From positions 153,694 to 217,693 of the forward strand of contig JAIEQJ010000035.1 of the NCBI GenBank assembly GCA_019747815.1: a DNA stretch of 64,000 nt, read 5' to 3'. The stretch comes from Hyphomonadaceae bacterium (GTDB lineage: Bacteria > Pseudomonadota > Alphaproteobacteria > Rhizobiales > Hyphomicrobiaceae). Positions 53,677-62,984 of this stretch are shown in pieces (the first letter of the stretch is position 1; every line of letters begins with the position of its first letter). The position numbers were made by a program, and so were the translations under genes. Under the pieces are notes generated by a model. It searched no databases. It worked only from the letters and a program-made list of their open reading frames with translations, and had not been told where the DNA came from.

Positions 53677-53997
53677 GTAGCGGCGACAAGCTGGCCATCC
53701 GCCTCGGCAAAGATCGGGTAGACCTCACCTCCCGGTCGTCCATCATGTGCGGAAACCCACTTTTGGCCGAACCACCCGCATTGCCCGGGAAAGCGTGACG
53801 GGCGACAGCCTTAGCTAGAGTCATTGGAATCGGCGGGTTTCCAAATCAGTCGCGATCCGATTCAAGCTGCGTGCTGGAGCGGAGACCAGCACGCGATGGC
53901 TCGATCGGCCGGCTATGGCGTCGCGCCCAGGGCTAAACTAACATTCGCAGTGGACCACTCGGTGCAGGCCTCAGTGCCGCGAGTCAAAGACAGACAT
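53677..53997. other. Gap without a recognised gene
   Basis: No credible gene is seen on either strand. The sequence around 53930-53980 (CAGTGGACCACTC and neighbours) is reminiscent of debris near IS21-type elements, but that is a weak impression without a matched end. Confidence 0.4.
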
Positions 53998-55701
53998 TCA
54001 GTCCACGCCGCAGATCACATTGAGAAGTGCCTGACGCTTTTCGCGCGTCACAACAGCGATGGCGCGCTCGAGCGCGGCGGGCAAGGCGGCAGGGTCGTCG
54101 ACGCGCTCGCCATAGCCGCCCGCCGCGGCGCAGATTTGCTCGAATGCCGGGAGGCGATCGAGGCGCGTGAAGGGCGCATCATTGCGTTTCGAGGCGCGGC
54201 CGCTGGGATACATCGCCGTCGTGAAGTGGCGCACCGCGTTCCACATGGCATTGTTCATGACGATGAAGAGAACCGGCAGGTCGTGCAGGGCGGCGGCATG
54301 ATGGACGGCCACCGGATTGCTGAAGAGATAGGCGCCGTCTCCCACGACGGCAACGACCTGTCGGTCGGGAGCGGCGAGCTTGGCGCCGAGCGCAGCGCCC
54401 GGCCCCCAGCCCAGCCCCGAGGCGGAGCTCGAGCCGAAGTAGCTGTCGGCAAATTGGAACCCGCAATGCGCCAGTCGGAGCGTGTATTCGTTCACAACGA
54501 TGGCATGCGGGTCCTTGGCCTCCTGGAGACAATGACTGACCCAGGCAGGATGGATTGGACTGCGCGTGGCGACGCGTTCACACGTCCGCTTCCACTCCGC
54601 TGCCAGGGACGCGCTCGTCTTGGTGATGCGCGCCCGGCGCTCCGCCACTGCTGCGTCGTCGATCTGCTCGACGAGCGCATCCGTGAGCATCTGGAGGATC
54701 GCGGCCGTTGCGCCGGTGATGCCGAGATCGCAAGCAAAGCCGCGAATGGGAATATGCCTGAACAGCGGGTCGAATCCGCATTGGATGACTTGGCACGCCT
54801 TCGGCGGCGCAACATGGGCAGGGATCCAGGGAACATCGACGTCCATCGCTAGGATGAGATCGGTGTCGGCCACGAGGGCGGTTGGATCGTAGCCGAGGTT
54901 CATGGGATGCGACGATGGCAGCGACAGGTAGCGCGGATGGAACTGCACGACGGGAACGGCAAATCGATCGGCAAACTGGGCCAGGGCCGCGAACGCAGCC
55001 GGATCGCGGCCTGCACTGGCCGTCAAGATCAGCGGCTTCTTCGCCTTCGCGAGCATCCGGCTCGCCAAGGCAATGGCTTCGCCGTCGGGCGCGGCGGGGG
55101 CCGCGGCGCGCAGACGCGTCGATGTCCGATGTCCCGCCGACATGGGCGCGGCAATGACCTCGCGCGGAAGGCTCAGGTAGACGGGCCCGCGCGGCTCGGT
55201 CGCCGCAATGGACAGGGCACGGTCGACAACGGTTTCGAGCTGCTCGCCGTTGCGCAGCTCATAGTCCCATTTGACCAATTCCCGGATCATTCCGGCCTGG
55301 TCGTACATTTCCTGCGCCCAGTGAATGTAGCCGTCGCGCGAGCCGAGCTGGCCCGCTTCCGTGATGGGCGAGCGCCCGGCCGTGAGAAGAATGGCGACGT
55401 TTTCGCGGGCCGCATTCATGGCGGCGCAGACCATGTTGGCCGTTCCGACGCTGACGTGCACCATGACGGCGGGAATTCTGCGTGAGACCATCGCATAGCC
55501 ATGCGCCATGGTGACGGCGAGGTTCTCATGGGTGGCGAGGATGGGTTGGGGGACGCGCGTGCCCTTTTGTTCGGCCTCCGCGTAGGCTTCGACGATCGGG
55601 GCGAAGTCAGTTCCGGCGTTGCCGAAAAGGTAATCGACCCCACGCTCGGCGAGTAGTGCCAGATAGGCAGTGGCGACGCTGTCGGCTTTTCGGACTGGCA
55701 T
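53998..55701 (-). CDS. Thiamine pyrophosphate-requiring enzyme, acetolactate synthase-like
   Basis: A 567-residue ThDP enzyme. Catalytic Glu in PILATHENLAVTMAHGYAM (Glu59), HVSVGTANMVCAAMNAAREN, central domain ILTASAGRDPAAFAALAQFA, and a C-terminal PP domain with VVGDGAYLFSNPVAVHHAAA and MNNAMWNAVRHF. GDG...NN, the ThDP/Mg motif, is intact, unlike the enzyme at 37633. It is encoded beside a Pot-type ABC transporter with an 18-bp gap, so it likely processes the imported compound, for example by decarboxylating a keto acid. Confidence 0.87.
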   Translation of the reverse strand: MPVRKADSVATAYLALLAERGVDYLFGNAGTDFAPIVEAYAEAEQKGTRVPQPILATHENLAVTMAHGYAMVSRRIPAVMVHVSVGTANMVCAAMNAARENVAILLTAGRSPITEAGQLGSRDGYIHWAQEMYDQAGMIRELVKWDYELRNGEQLETVVDRALSIAATEPRGPVYLSLPREVIAAPMSAGHRTSTRLRAAAPAAPDGEAIALASRMLAKAKKPLILTASAGRDPAAFAALAQFADRFAVPVVQFHPRYLSLPSSHPMNLGYDPTALVADTDLILAMDVDVPWIPAHVAPPKACQVIQCGFDPLFRHIPIRGFACDLGITGATAAILQMLTDALVEQIDDAAVAERRARITKTSASLAAEWKRTCERVATRSPIHPAWVSHCLQEAKDPHAIVVNEYTLRLAHCGFQFADSYFGSSSASGLGWGPGAALGAKLAAPDRQVVAVVGDGAYLFSNPVAVHHAAALHDLPVLFIVMNNAMWNAVRHFTTAMYPSGRASKRNDAPFTRLDRLPAFEQICAAAGGYGERVDDPAALPAALERAIAVVTREKRQALLNVICGVD

Positions 55702-55719
55702 CCGGATCCTCCTTGCCCC

Positions 55720-56901
55720 TTACCCGCTCCGGGGCTCGCCACCGCGTTGGTCGGGCTCCGCCTCGAATGCTATGGCGCCGGTCCCCACAATTGAGACGCC
55801 GACGCGCGCGCCGATGGGCCAACGCGTGATGGCATCCGGCTCCAGCGACCTCACGAGCAAGCGGCTCGCGCAAACTTCAGGAGCGTCGACATAGAGATTG
55901 ACGTGATCGCCCTGGTAGATATGCGCCGCCACGGTGCCCTCGACGGCGATCGGCTCGCCAGCCTGCGCGAAGCGCACCTGCTCGGGGCGTACGAACAGAT
56001 CGACGCGATCGCCGGGGCGGACGCGGGTGAGCGGCTCTCTCGACACGGAAATCCTTGCCCTACCGAGCGTGACGGCGGCCAGCCCGCCGTCGACGCTGTC
56101 CAAGCGCGCGCGCAGCACGTTCACGTCGCCGACAAAGGACGCGACAAATCGGTCGGCTGGGCGGCGGTAGATTTCGTCTGGCGTACCAACCTGGCGGATG
56201 CGTCCCTCGAACATGACGGCGATCCGATCCGACAGACTCAAGGCCTCGCCTTGATCGTGGGTCACAAAGATCGTCGTTACGCCGAGCTGGCGCTGGATCT
56301 CCTTGATCTCAATCTGCATCGACGCACGCAAGTTCCGGTCGAGCGCGGAAAACGGCTCGTCGAGCAGCAATACCCTCGGAGAGATGACAAGCGCGCGAGC
56401 CAGCGCCACGCGCTGCTGTTGACCGCCGGAAAGCTGGTGCGGCCGGCGATCTTCCACGCCGGTGAGCCTCACCAGGGCGAGCGCCTCGGCGACCCGACGC
56501 TTCAGGTCGGGCTTGGCAATACCCCGCATGCGCAGACCGTATCCGACATTCTCCGCGATGCTCATGTGCGGGAACAGCGCATAGTTCTGGAACATCATCC
56601 CGATCTCGCGCTTGTAGGTCGGAATGTCATTGACGCGCTCGCCGTCGATCTCGATCTGGCCGCTGTCGGCCGCGAGAAACCCGGCGACCAGATTGAGCAA
56701 CGTGGTCTTGCCGCATCCGGATGGCCCGAGCAGGGACATCAGCTCGCCGCGGCGCACGGATATCGTGGCATCCTCGAGGGCGGTGACCGCGCCGAAACGC
56801 TTGCAGGTGCCAAGCAGACGAACGCTGGCATCGTCGGACCCGGACGTCGGAAGCGTTTCCGCATGTCCTTCCAATCGGCGCTCAGCGGCGAGGCTCGACA
56901 T
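55720..56901 (-). CDS. Spermidine/putrescine-type ABC transporter ATP-binding protein (PotA-like)
   Basis: A 393-residue ATPase: an extended N-terminus, Walker A GPSGCGKTTLLNLVAGFL, MMFQNYALFPHMSIAENVGYG Q-loop (two pieces), signature LSGGQQQRVALARAL, Walker B VLLLDEPFSALD, and switch FVTHDQGEAL. The C-terminal ~130 residues are the TOBE domain (RVGTPDEIYRRPADRFVASF region onward) seen in PotA. It overlaps the permease end by 20 bases. Last but one in the receptor-permease-permease-ATPase-TPP order. Confidence 0.9.
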   Translation of the reverse strand: MSSLAAERRLEGHAETLPTSGSDDASVRLLGTCKRFGAVTALEDATISVRRGELMSLLGPSGCGKTTLLNLVAGFLAADSGQIEIDGERVNDIPTYKREIGMMFQNYALFPHMSIAENVGYGLRMRGIAKPDLKRRVAEALALVRLTGVEDRRPHQLSGGQQQRVALARALVISPRVLLLDEPFSALDRNLRASMQIEIKEIQRQLGVTTIFVTHDQGEALSLSDRIAVMFEGRIRQVGTPDEIYRRPADRFVASFVGDVNVLRARLDSVDGGLAAVTLGRARISVSREPLTRVRPGDRVDLFVRPEQVRFAQAGEPIAVEGTVAAHIYQGDHVNLYVDAPEVCASRLLVRSLEPDAITRWPIGARVGVSIVGTGAIAFEAEPDQRGGEPRSG

Positions 56902-57700
56902 TCAGTACCTTCCCAAGACCGAGATAGGCGTTGGCCACCGTCAGGAGCGTAGCCGTTGCGAGGATATACATGACGGAGAGCGCGGCCATCGAGGGGTCGG
57001 CATATTCGCGCACGTAGTTGTACATCGCGACGGGCAGCGTCTGGGTGCGTTGCGCCGTAACGAACAGCGAGGCCGTAAACTCGTTGAACGACAGGATGGC
57101 CGCCAGCAGCCAGCCCCCGACAAGGCCGGGCACCAGGAGCGGCAGGGTGACGGTGCCGAGAACCCGGGCCGGCGATGCGCCGAGGCTTGCGGCGGCGAGC
57201 TCGAGCCTTTGATCAAGATTGCGCAGCGAGACATAGACGCTGCGCAAGACGAACGGCAGGACCAGCACGACGTGGCACGCGACGACGACGGCAAAGCCGC
57301 GTGCCCAGCCGATCTGGGCGGCAAGGATCAAGAAGCCCAGCCCGATGGTGAAATGGGGCACGACCAGCGAGGACAGCAGGACGGCCTCGATCGTGCGTTT
57401 GAGGGGGAACGCATAGCGATCGAGCGCAAAGGCAAAGGCCGTTCCCACCAGCAGGGCAATGGATGAGGCCCAGCCGGCGACAATGAGGCCATTGACACAG
57501 CCCGAACGGAAGTCGTCGTAGGCGAGCGCCGTGGCAAACCAGCGCCACGACCAGGTCTCGGGAGGAAACGCGAGAATCGCCTTGTCGTTGAAGGCGGCCA
57601 GCGTGACGACCACCGCCGGGAGAATGACGAAGCCGAGAATAGCAAGCACGGCGAGCGTACCGACCATCCCCAAGATGCGCTGGAAACGAGATCGTGCCAT
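56882..57700 (-). CDS. ABC transporter permease, PotC-like
   Basis: A 272-residue permease with about six helices and an EAA-type loop LEELAAASLGASPARVLGTV-like segment (the protein reads LELAAASLGASPARVLGTV). ATG 57700 lies one base after the upstream permease stop. It is the second permease and forms a heterodimer with the next gene. Confidence 0.88.
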   Translation of the reverse strand: MARSRFQRILGMVGTLAVLAILGFVILPAVVVTLAAFNDKAILAFPPETWSWRWFATALAYDDFRSGCVNGLIVAGWASSIALLVGTAFAFALDRYAFPLKRTIEAVLLSSLVVPHFTIGLGFLILAAQIGWARGFAVVVACHVVLVLPFVLRSVYVSLRNLDQRLELAAASLGASPARVLGTVTLPLLVPGLVGGWLLAAILSFNEFTASLFVTAQRTQTLPVAMYNYVREYADPSMAALSVMYILATATLLTVANAYLGLGKVLNVEPRR

Positions 57701-57701
57701 G

Positions 57702-58553
57702 TCAATGCGGACCGAATCTCTCGAGGGGCCGCGCCGCAACGCGCAAGAGGCTGAGGACCGCGAAGGTCAGCGCGAGGCCAGCCACCGAAAGACTGGCCGC
57801 GAAGGGAAAGTTGAAGCTTGCGAGACCGAGCTGATAGACGAGATTTGAGATCATGTTCACCTGGCCGCCGCCAATCAGCTGAGGGGTTGCAAAGGCGCTG
57901 AACGTCCAGGCAAAGGCCGTGGCGACCCCGGCGATGATGCCGGGTGTGGAGAGCGGCAATGTCACGGAAAGGAACGCGCGAATGGGACCGGCGCCGAGAC
58001 TCTGGGCCGCCCTCTCATAGGCGGGGTCGATGTGCGCCAGGGCGGCTGCCAGCATGATGACCATCACCGGCAGCGTGACGTGAACGAGCGCGGTGACCAC
58101 GGCGAAGGTCGTGAACATGATCTGCAGCGGCCGGTCGATGAGGCCCAGCTTGAGCAGGACGGAATTGATGAAGCCGTTGTTGCCAAGGACAACGATCCAG
58201 GAATAGGTCCTCACGACCTCGCCCAGGAACAGCGGCGTCACGGCGATGACGAGAATAGCGGCCTTGATCAACCGGTTTTGCGCATGCACCAGAGCGTAGG
58301 CAACCGGATAAGCGACGATGAGTGTGCAGGCCGCCGTCAGAAAGCAGATCCAAACCGTGTCGAGGAAGACGCGGGCATAGAGCGGCCTCAGCAGCGCCGT
58401 GAAGTTGTCGAGCGTAAAGCCGCCGACATCGAGGGAGCCGGGCACATAAGCCCGCAAGCTGTACTGCAGCACGGTCGCCATGGCTGCAAGGAAGCCGAGC
58501 GCGCAGAGTGCGGCCGGGGAGACAAAGATGCGCAGAAACGGTTGCGGCTTCAT
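57702..58553 (-). CDS. ABC transporter permease, PotB-like
   Basis: A 283-residue permease with six or seven hydrophobic segments and the loop RAAQSLGAGPIRAFLSVTLP typical of PotB. ATG 58553 is preferred over an in-frame ATG at 58613 that would add a charged 20-residue leader. It follows the receptor gene by 64 bases. Confidence 0.88.
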   Translation of the reverse strand: MKPQPFLRIFVSPAALCALGFLAAMATVLQYSLRAYVPGSLDVGGFTLDNFTALLRPLYARVFLDTVWICFLTAACTLIVAYPVAYALVHAQNRLIKAAILVIAVTPLFLGEVVRTYSWIVVLGNNGFINSVLLKLGLIDRPLQIMFTTFAVVTALVHVTLPVMVIMLAAALAHIDPAYERAAQSLGAGPIRAFLSVTLPLSTPGIIAGVATAFAWTFSAFATPQLIGGGQVNMISNLVYQLGLASFNFPFAASLSVAGLALTFAVLSLLRVAARPLERFGPH

Positions 58554-58617
58554 TGCGCGGACCTGGTCGCAAGCGAGATGCCCGGCATGCCGGGCATCCG
58601 CCGGGAAAGCCACCCTG

Positions 58618-59643
58618 TCAGTTCATGATGTTTTCTGCGAACCACTTGCGCCACTCGGCAGTCTTCTCGGCGCGCAGCTTGTGGTCGATGATGATGGCTT
58701 GGCTCTTCCATTGCTCCGGCGTCGAGAACACGCCGGGAAGCTTGGCGATCTCGGGATCGAGTTTCGCATTCGACACCACCGGGCTGCCCTTCTTGAGGGT
58801 AGCGACTTGCGCCTGCACGGCGGGGTCGAACATGATGTTGATGAACTTGTAGGCCAGATCGGCCTTCTTTGATCCCTTCATGATCGCGATGGTATCGATG
58901 CCGAGAACCGCCCCCTCCTTCGGGATGACGAGTTTGAGAGGCACACCCTGGCTGGCCATGTGGTGCGCGTTCATGGACAATATGACCTGCACAGGCGTCT
59001 CGCCGTTGGCGATCAGCTGCTGGCTGTTGGCGTCGTTGGTGTAGTAGGCCTTGAAGCTCGGTTTGAGCTGCTTGAGCTTCTCCTGTCCCTTGCTCCATTG
59101 CGCCGCGTCTCCGCCCGACAACAAGGCGGAAACGACGATGATGTGGCTCGGATCAAAGTCGGGTGCGGCAAGCTTTCCCTTCACCTCGGGCTTCCACAGA
59201 TCGGCCCAGCTCTCGAAGGCGACGCCTGGGAGCAGGTCCGGCCGATAGCCGATCGTGTAGACGTAGGCCCAGGTGCCGATGTGATAGGGGCTGATCTTGG
59301 CCTGCTCGACAAGGTTTGCGGCGTTGGGAACCTTGCCCAGGTCGAGCTGCTCGTAGAGGTCGTCGTTGGCGTAGAGCCATCCGACATGCGAGGTGGTGAA
59401 ATTGAGATCGCTCTCCGGGCTTCCCTTGGCGAGCTTTGCCTTGTTGAGACGGTCGATGGTGCCGCCGGTGATGAACTCCACGGCCACGCCGGTTTCTTGC
59501 GTGAATTTCTTGGCCACTGTCTCAGCGACAAGGTCGCGCCAGCTCCCGCCCCAGGTGCTGACAATGAGCTTGTCTTGAGCCGCAGCGGGAAGCGAGGACA
59601 GCAGCAGGCCTAAGCCAAACGCGAGAAGCGAAATACGTTTCAT
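58618..59643 (-). CDS. ABC transporter substrate-binding protein, PotD/Fe(III)-binding-like
   Basis: A 341-residue periplasmic receptor. Signal MKRISLLAFGLGLLLSSLPA ends at AQ (about residue 23). LIVSTWGGSWRDLVAETVAK and VEFITGGTIDRLNKAKLAKG are typical of PotD-like proteins. AGGAGG lies seven bases before ATG 59643. It is the first gene of the operon; the 674-bp gap upstream should contain the promoter. The family binds polyamines, amines and organic acids. Confidence 0.88.
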   Translation of the reverse strand: MKRISLLAFGLGLLLSSLPAAAQDKLIVSTWGGSWRDLVAETVAKKFTQETGVAVEFITGGTIDRLNKAKLAKGSPESDLNFTTSHVGWLYANDDLYEQLDLGKVPNAANLVEQAKISPYHIGTWAYVYTIGYRPDLLPGVAFESWADLWKPEVKGKLAAPDFDPSHIIVVSALLSGGDAAQWSKGQEKLKQLKPSFKAYYTNDANSQQLIANGETPVQVILSMNAHHMASQGVPLKLVIPKEGAVLGIDTIAIMKGSKKADLAYKFINIMFDPAVQAQVATLKKGSPVVSNAKLDPEIAKLPGVFSTPEQWKSQAIIIDHKLRAEKTAEWRKWFAENIMN

Positions 59644-60317
59644 GCAGCAACCTCCTGAGCTGCGTGTGTGCGTGAGATGGGCCCCCACACGCCGGCCCTC
59701 ACACACACCCGTATACTGCCAGTCTAATCGTCGCAGGTGATGCCGTCGATGAAATAGTCGACCGTTCAACCCATCCGAGGGTGGCGGTCCGTCGACGCCG
59801 GCGTCCGACGCGCCCGCCGGGGTGGGGCAACGCAAGTAGCCTGAGGACGCTGGTACAAAGAAGCGGCGCGACCGAGCGGTCCATCGAAGCCGACGAGCGC
59901 CCATTCGGCGATGCAAAACTATCGGACGACGCCGTCGGCTCGCTTCGACGCGGTCGACCCGCTCATGGTGCTCGAAATGCGCTGATCCCCTGGGAGGACA
60001 TTGTGTTCCGAGGCGGAAATTGTGCTTATCGCCACAAGCGCGGGGCGCGCTTCATGCGCGCCACCTCAGACCGCTCGTCGACCTTCGAAAGCGTCTGCCG
60101 TGCGACCGGCGGCTATGGGTTGAGCGGCCGGAGGATCTTCCAGCTGTCATCAAGCGCTCCCTTGCACGCGCTCATCGATGTGATCTGCCGTGTTGAGCGC
60201 CGTGACGGGCTTGCTCGCGGCTTCTGCTCCAGCTTAACGTTGTGTCTCGGCCAACCCTGATGCAGGTTGATGCGATCAGCCAAATCTGCTTCCCGGCGTC
60301 GCGATACGGAGCAACGC
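59644..60317. other. Gap without a supported gene, 674 bases
   Basis: This gap separates the divergent Pot-like receptor and the flavin monooxygenase. A 159-codon plus-strand frame (59781-60260) is present, but it has no recognisable family, no Shine-Dalgarno and GC-driven composition, so it is not called. Both promoters must be here; no clear consensus was found. Confidence 0.5.
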
Positions 60318-61604
60318 ATGTCGATTGAACAGATTGACACGCTTGTGGTCGGCGGCGGCCAGGCCGGGTTGGCTATGAGCGAACATCTGAGCGCAAACGG
60401 CGTGCCTCATCTGGTTCTGGAGCGCTACCGGATTGCGGAACGCTGGCGCTCGGAAAGATGGGACTCGTTGGTTGCGAACGGTCCGGCCTGGCACGACCGC
60501 TTTCCGGGTTTTGAGTTCAGTGATGTCGACCCGAGCGTGGGCCCGAACGACTTTCCTCACAAGGAAACCGTTGCCGACTATTTCGTCGCCTATGCAAAGA
60601 GGATTGCTGCACCCATTCGCTGCGGTGTCGAAGTGCTGAGTGTCGAGAGGAACGTTGGCCGTCCCGGTTTCCGCCTGGAAACTTCAGCAGGCGTGATTGA
60701 GGCCAACAGCGTCGTCGCCGCGACCGGCCCGTTCCAGCGCTCCATCATGCCTAGAATGGTTCCCTCCGACACGGGGGTAGTGCAGATGCACTCGGCTGGC
60801 TACCGCAACCCCAGACAGCTGCCAGAAGGCGCGGTGTTGGTTGTGGGATCGGGCTCGTCGGGCACCCAGATCGCAGAGGAGCTCCTAGAATCGGGACGGC
60901 GGGTCTACCTTTCCGTGGGGCCGCATGACCGTCCGCCGCGGGCCTATCGCGGGCACGACTACTGCTGGTGGTTGGGTGTTCTCGGCAAGTGGGACGCGAT
61001 AACCCGGGAAGCGGGAAAGGAGCATGTCACGATTGCCGTGAGTGGTGCACATGGCGGCCATACGATCGACTTTCGCCTCCTTGCCGCAAGAGGAATGATT
61101 CTCGTCGGCCGTACGCATGCTTATGAGAATGGCGTGATCAGCTTTGCTCCGGATCTCGTCGAGAATCTCGCGAACGGTGATGCGAACCTCCTGTCCGTGT
61201 TGGACGAGGCAGACGCCTATGTGGCACGGAATGGCCTCAATCTGCCGGCAGAGCCCGGTGCGCGAACGCCTGCGCCGGATGCAGACTGCGTGAAGCATCC
61301 CATTCTCTCGCTTGATCTGGCAAAGTCCAAAATCGCTACCATCATCTGGGCGACAGGTTTTGCTGCAGATTTCTGCTGGCTGAAGGTCGACGCCTTTGAC
61401 GAGCATGGTCGGCCAAAGCATCAGCGCGGCGTCTCCGCCGAGCCCGGCATATATTTCCTCGGTCTACCCTGGCTGTCGCGGCGAGGCTCCAGCTTCATTT
61501 GGGGCGTGTGGCACGATGCGAAGTATCTCGCGGATCAAATCACAATCCAGCGCAATTACATGGCGCATCACAACGCTTCGCAGCGAGATGGTGGGGCGCG
61601 ATAG
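60318..61604 (+). CDS. Flavin-dependent monooxygenase, NAD(P)-binding
   Basis: A 428-residue FAD/NADPH enzyme. FAD site VVGGGQAGLAMSEHL at residues 10-24; NADPH site VLVVGSGSSGTQIAEEL around 173-189. MHSAGYRNP resembles the FMO-identifying FxGxxxH segment. GGAG precedes ATG 60318. It is next to RidA and DUF1028 on the same strand. The family oxygenates N, S or carbonyl groups; the substrate is open. Confidence 0.87.
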   Translation: MSIEQIDTLVVGGGQAGLAMSEHLSANGVPHLVLERYRIAERWRSERWDSLVANGPAWHDRFPGFEFSDVDPSVGPNDFPHKETVADYFVAYAKRIAAPIRCGVEVLSVERNVGRPGFRLETSAGVIEANSVVAATGPFQRSIMPRMVPSDTGVVQMHSAGYRNPRQLPEGAVLVVGSGSSGTQIAEELLESGRRVYLSVGPHDRPPRAYRGHDYCWWLGVLGKWDAITREAGKEHVTIAVSGAHGGHTIDFRLLAARGMILVGRTHAYENGVISFAPDLVENLANGDANLLSVLDEADAYVARNGLNLPAEPGARTPAPDADCVKHPILSLDLAKSKIATIIWATGFAADFCWLKVDAFDEHGRPKHQRGVSAEPGIYFLGLPWLSRRGSSFIWGVWHDAKYLADQITIQRNYMAHHNASQRDGGAR

Positions 61605-61791
61605 TGCGCGCAGGACTGCAAGCGGCTCGACAGTGCGACAGACGCAGCAATTCGCAGACTACGGCATCCGTCTTAGGAAAAGCGCATGCGCTCGGACAAA
61701 ACCGACACAAGCTCAATGAATTTCTGCATTCCTCCGCTCAATGCGGGCCGCGAGGCCGACAGCGTCGAAGCCCGATCCAATGAGGGCCCCA

Positions 61792-62217
61792 ATGGCACAC
61801 CAGCGTATCCGCAAGTTCAACACCAAGGACACCTACCCCGAGCAAAAACTCGACAACGACCTCTGCCAGGTGGTTGTTGCCACGGGCACGATGGTCTTCG
61901 TGCGGGGGCAGACCGGCCAGGATCTCGAGACCTCCAAGAGCATCGGCGTCGGTGACGCAGCCGCTCAGGCCGATCAGGCCATGAAGAACATCCAGACGCT
62001 GCTCGAGGAGGCGGGTTCGTCGCTCCAGCACATTTGCAAGATCACGATATACATCATCGACCCGCGCTATCGGGAGGCCGTGTATCGCGTGATTGGCCGG
62101 CATCTCAAGGGAGTGTTTCCGGTTTCGACAGGCATCGTCGTCTCCGCTCTGGCCCGGCCCGAATGGCTCGTGGAGGTGGATGCCATAGCCGTCATTCCGG
62201 ATCGAGGCGTGACATGA
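61792..62217 (+). CDS. RidA family deaminase-like protein
   Basis: A 141-residue YjgF/YER057c/UK114-family protein. VFVRGQTGQDLETSKSIG, ADQAMKNIQTLLEEAGSSL and HICKITIYIIDPRYREAVYR are the RidA pattern. The usual RidA Arg (near residue 107 in the family, CxxRxxV) should be checked; the aligned segment here reads IVVSALARPEWLVEVDAIAV with an Arg at ARPEWL. GAGG precedes ATG 61792. It overlaps the DUF1028 gene by ATGA. RidA-like proteins hydrolyse enamines and imines. Confidence 0.85.
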   Translation: MAHQRIRKFNTKDTYPEQKLDNDLCQVVVATGTMVFVRGQTGQDLETSKSIGVGDAAAQADQAMKNIQTLLEEAGSSLQHICKITIYIIDPRYREAVYRVIGRHLKGVFPVSTGIVVSALARPEWLVEVDAIAVIPDRGVT

Positions 62218-62888
62218 CATTCTCGATCGCCGCGCGGTGCGCGCGGACTGGCATGTTGGGCATCGCTGTCTCGTCCTCGTCGCCCGCGGTGGCCGCGCGC
62301 TGTGCCTACGCGCGCGCCCAAGTTGGCGCGGTCGGCAGCCAGAACATTACCGATCCGACGCTCGGGCCGAAGCTTCTCGACCTCATGGCGCTCGGTGCGG
62401 CGGCCGCAGAGGCGGTGCGGATCGTGGCTGGAGCGGCGGCCCACATCGACTATCGCCAACTCGTCGCCGTCGATGCCGCCGGACGCACAGGCGTGTTCTC
62501 CGGTGCCAAGACGCTCGGGACCTACGCTTCAGCCGAAGGAGAGGGCGCCGTCGCAGCCGGCAACATGCTGCGGAGCAAGGTCGTGCCGGAGCGCATGCTG
62601 TCTGCCTTCGTCGGCTCGGCCGGGGCTCTCGGCGGCCGACTGCTCGCTGCGATGCGCGCGGGTCTTGATGCCGGGGGCGAGGAAGGGCCGATCCATTCTG
62701 CAGGCCTGCTGATCGTGCGCGATGTCCCCTGGCCTGTGGCCAGCCTGCGCGTGGACTGGTCGGACGCGGACCCCATCGCCGATCTCGAGCACTTGTGGGC
62801 GCTGTACGAGCCGCAGCTCGAGGCCTACGTCACGCGGGCTCTCGATCCGACCGCTGCTCCGAGCTTTGGTGTTCCGGGGGATGAGTAA
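62214..62888 (+). CDS. DUF1028 family protein
   Basis: A 224-residue DUF1028 protein. The N-terminus MTFSIAARCARTGMLGIAVS matches the family, with SSSPAVAARCAYARAQVGAV and GSQNITDPTLGPKLLDLMA next. The fold is related to Ntn-hydrolases in structural classification, but its activity is not established. The ATGA overlap with RidA shows translational coupling, a frequent pair in bacteria. The last ~60 residues are less conserved. Confidence 0.85.
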   Translation: MTFSIAARCARTGMLGIAVSSSSPAVAARCAYARAQVGAVGSQNITDPTLGPKLLDLMALGAAAAEAVRIVAGAAAHIDYRQLVAVDAAGRTGVFSGAKTLGTYASAEGEGAVAAGNMLRSKVVPERMLSAFVGSAGALGGRLLAAMRAGLDAGGEEGPIHSAGLLIVRDVPWPVASLRVDWSDADPIADLEHLWALYEPQLEAYVTRALDPTAAPSFGVPGDE

Positions 62889-62984
62889 ACTGCAGCTCGC
62901 CCAGCCCCGGGCACGGACCACGATCGAGGCTAGGCAGTATCGGCCCGCCCGGATCGTCGAAAAGGTCCTTGACCTTGCGCGTCG

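Noticed and set aside
53930..53985. Possible IS21-like debris near CAGTGGACCACTC
   Set aside because: No terminal repeat or transposase homology could be shown.
53824..54852. Long plus-strand frame over the TPP enzyme
   Set aside because: It is the antisense of a strong minus-strand ThDP gene in GC-rich DNA and has no family motif.
59781..60260. 159-codon plus-strand frame
   Set aside because: No ribosome site, no recognisable domain and unusual composition; more likely chance.
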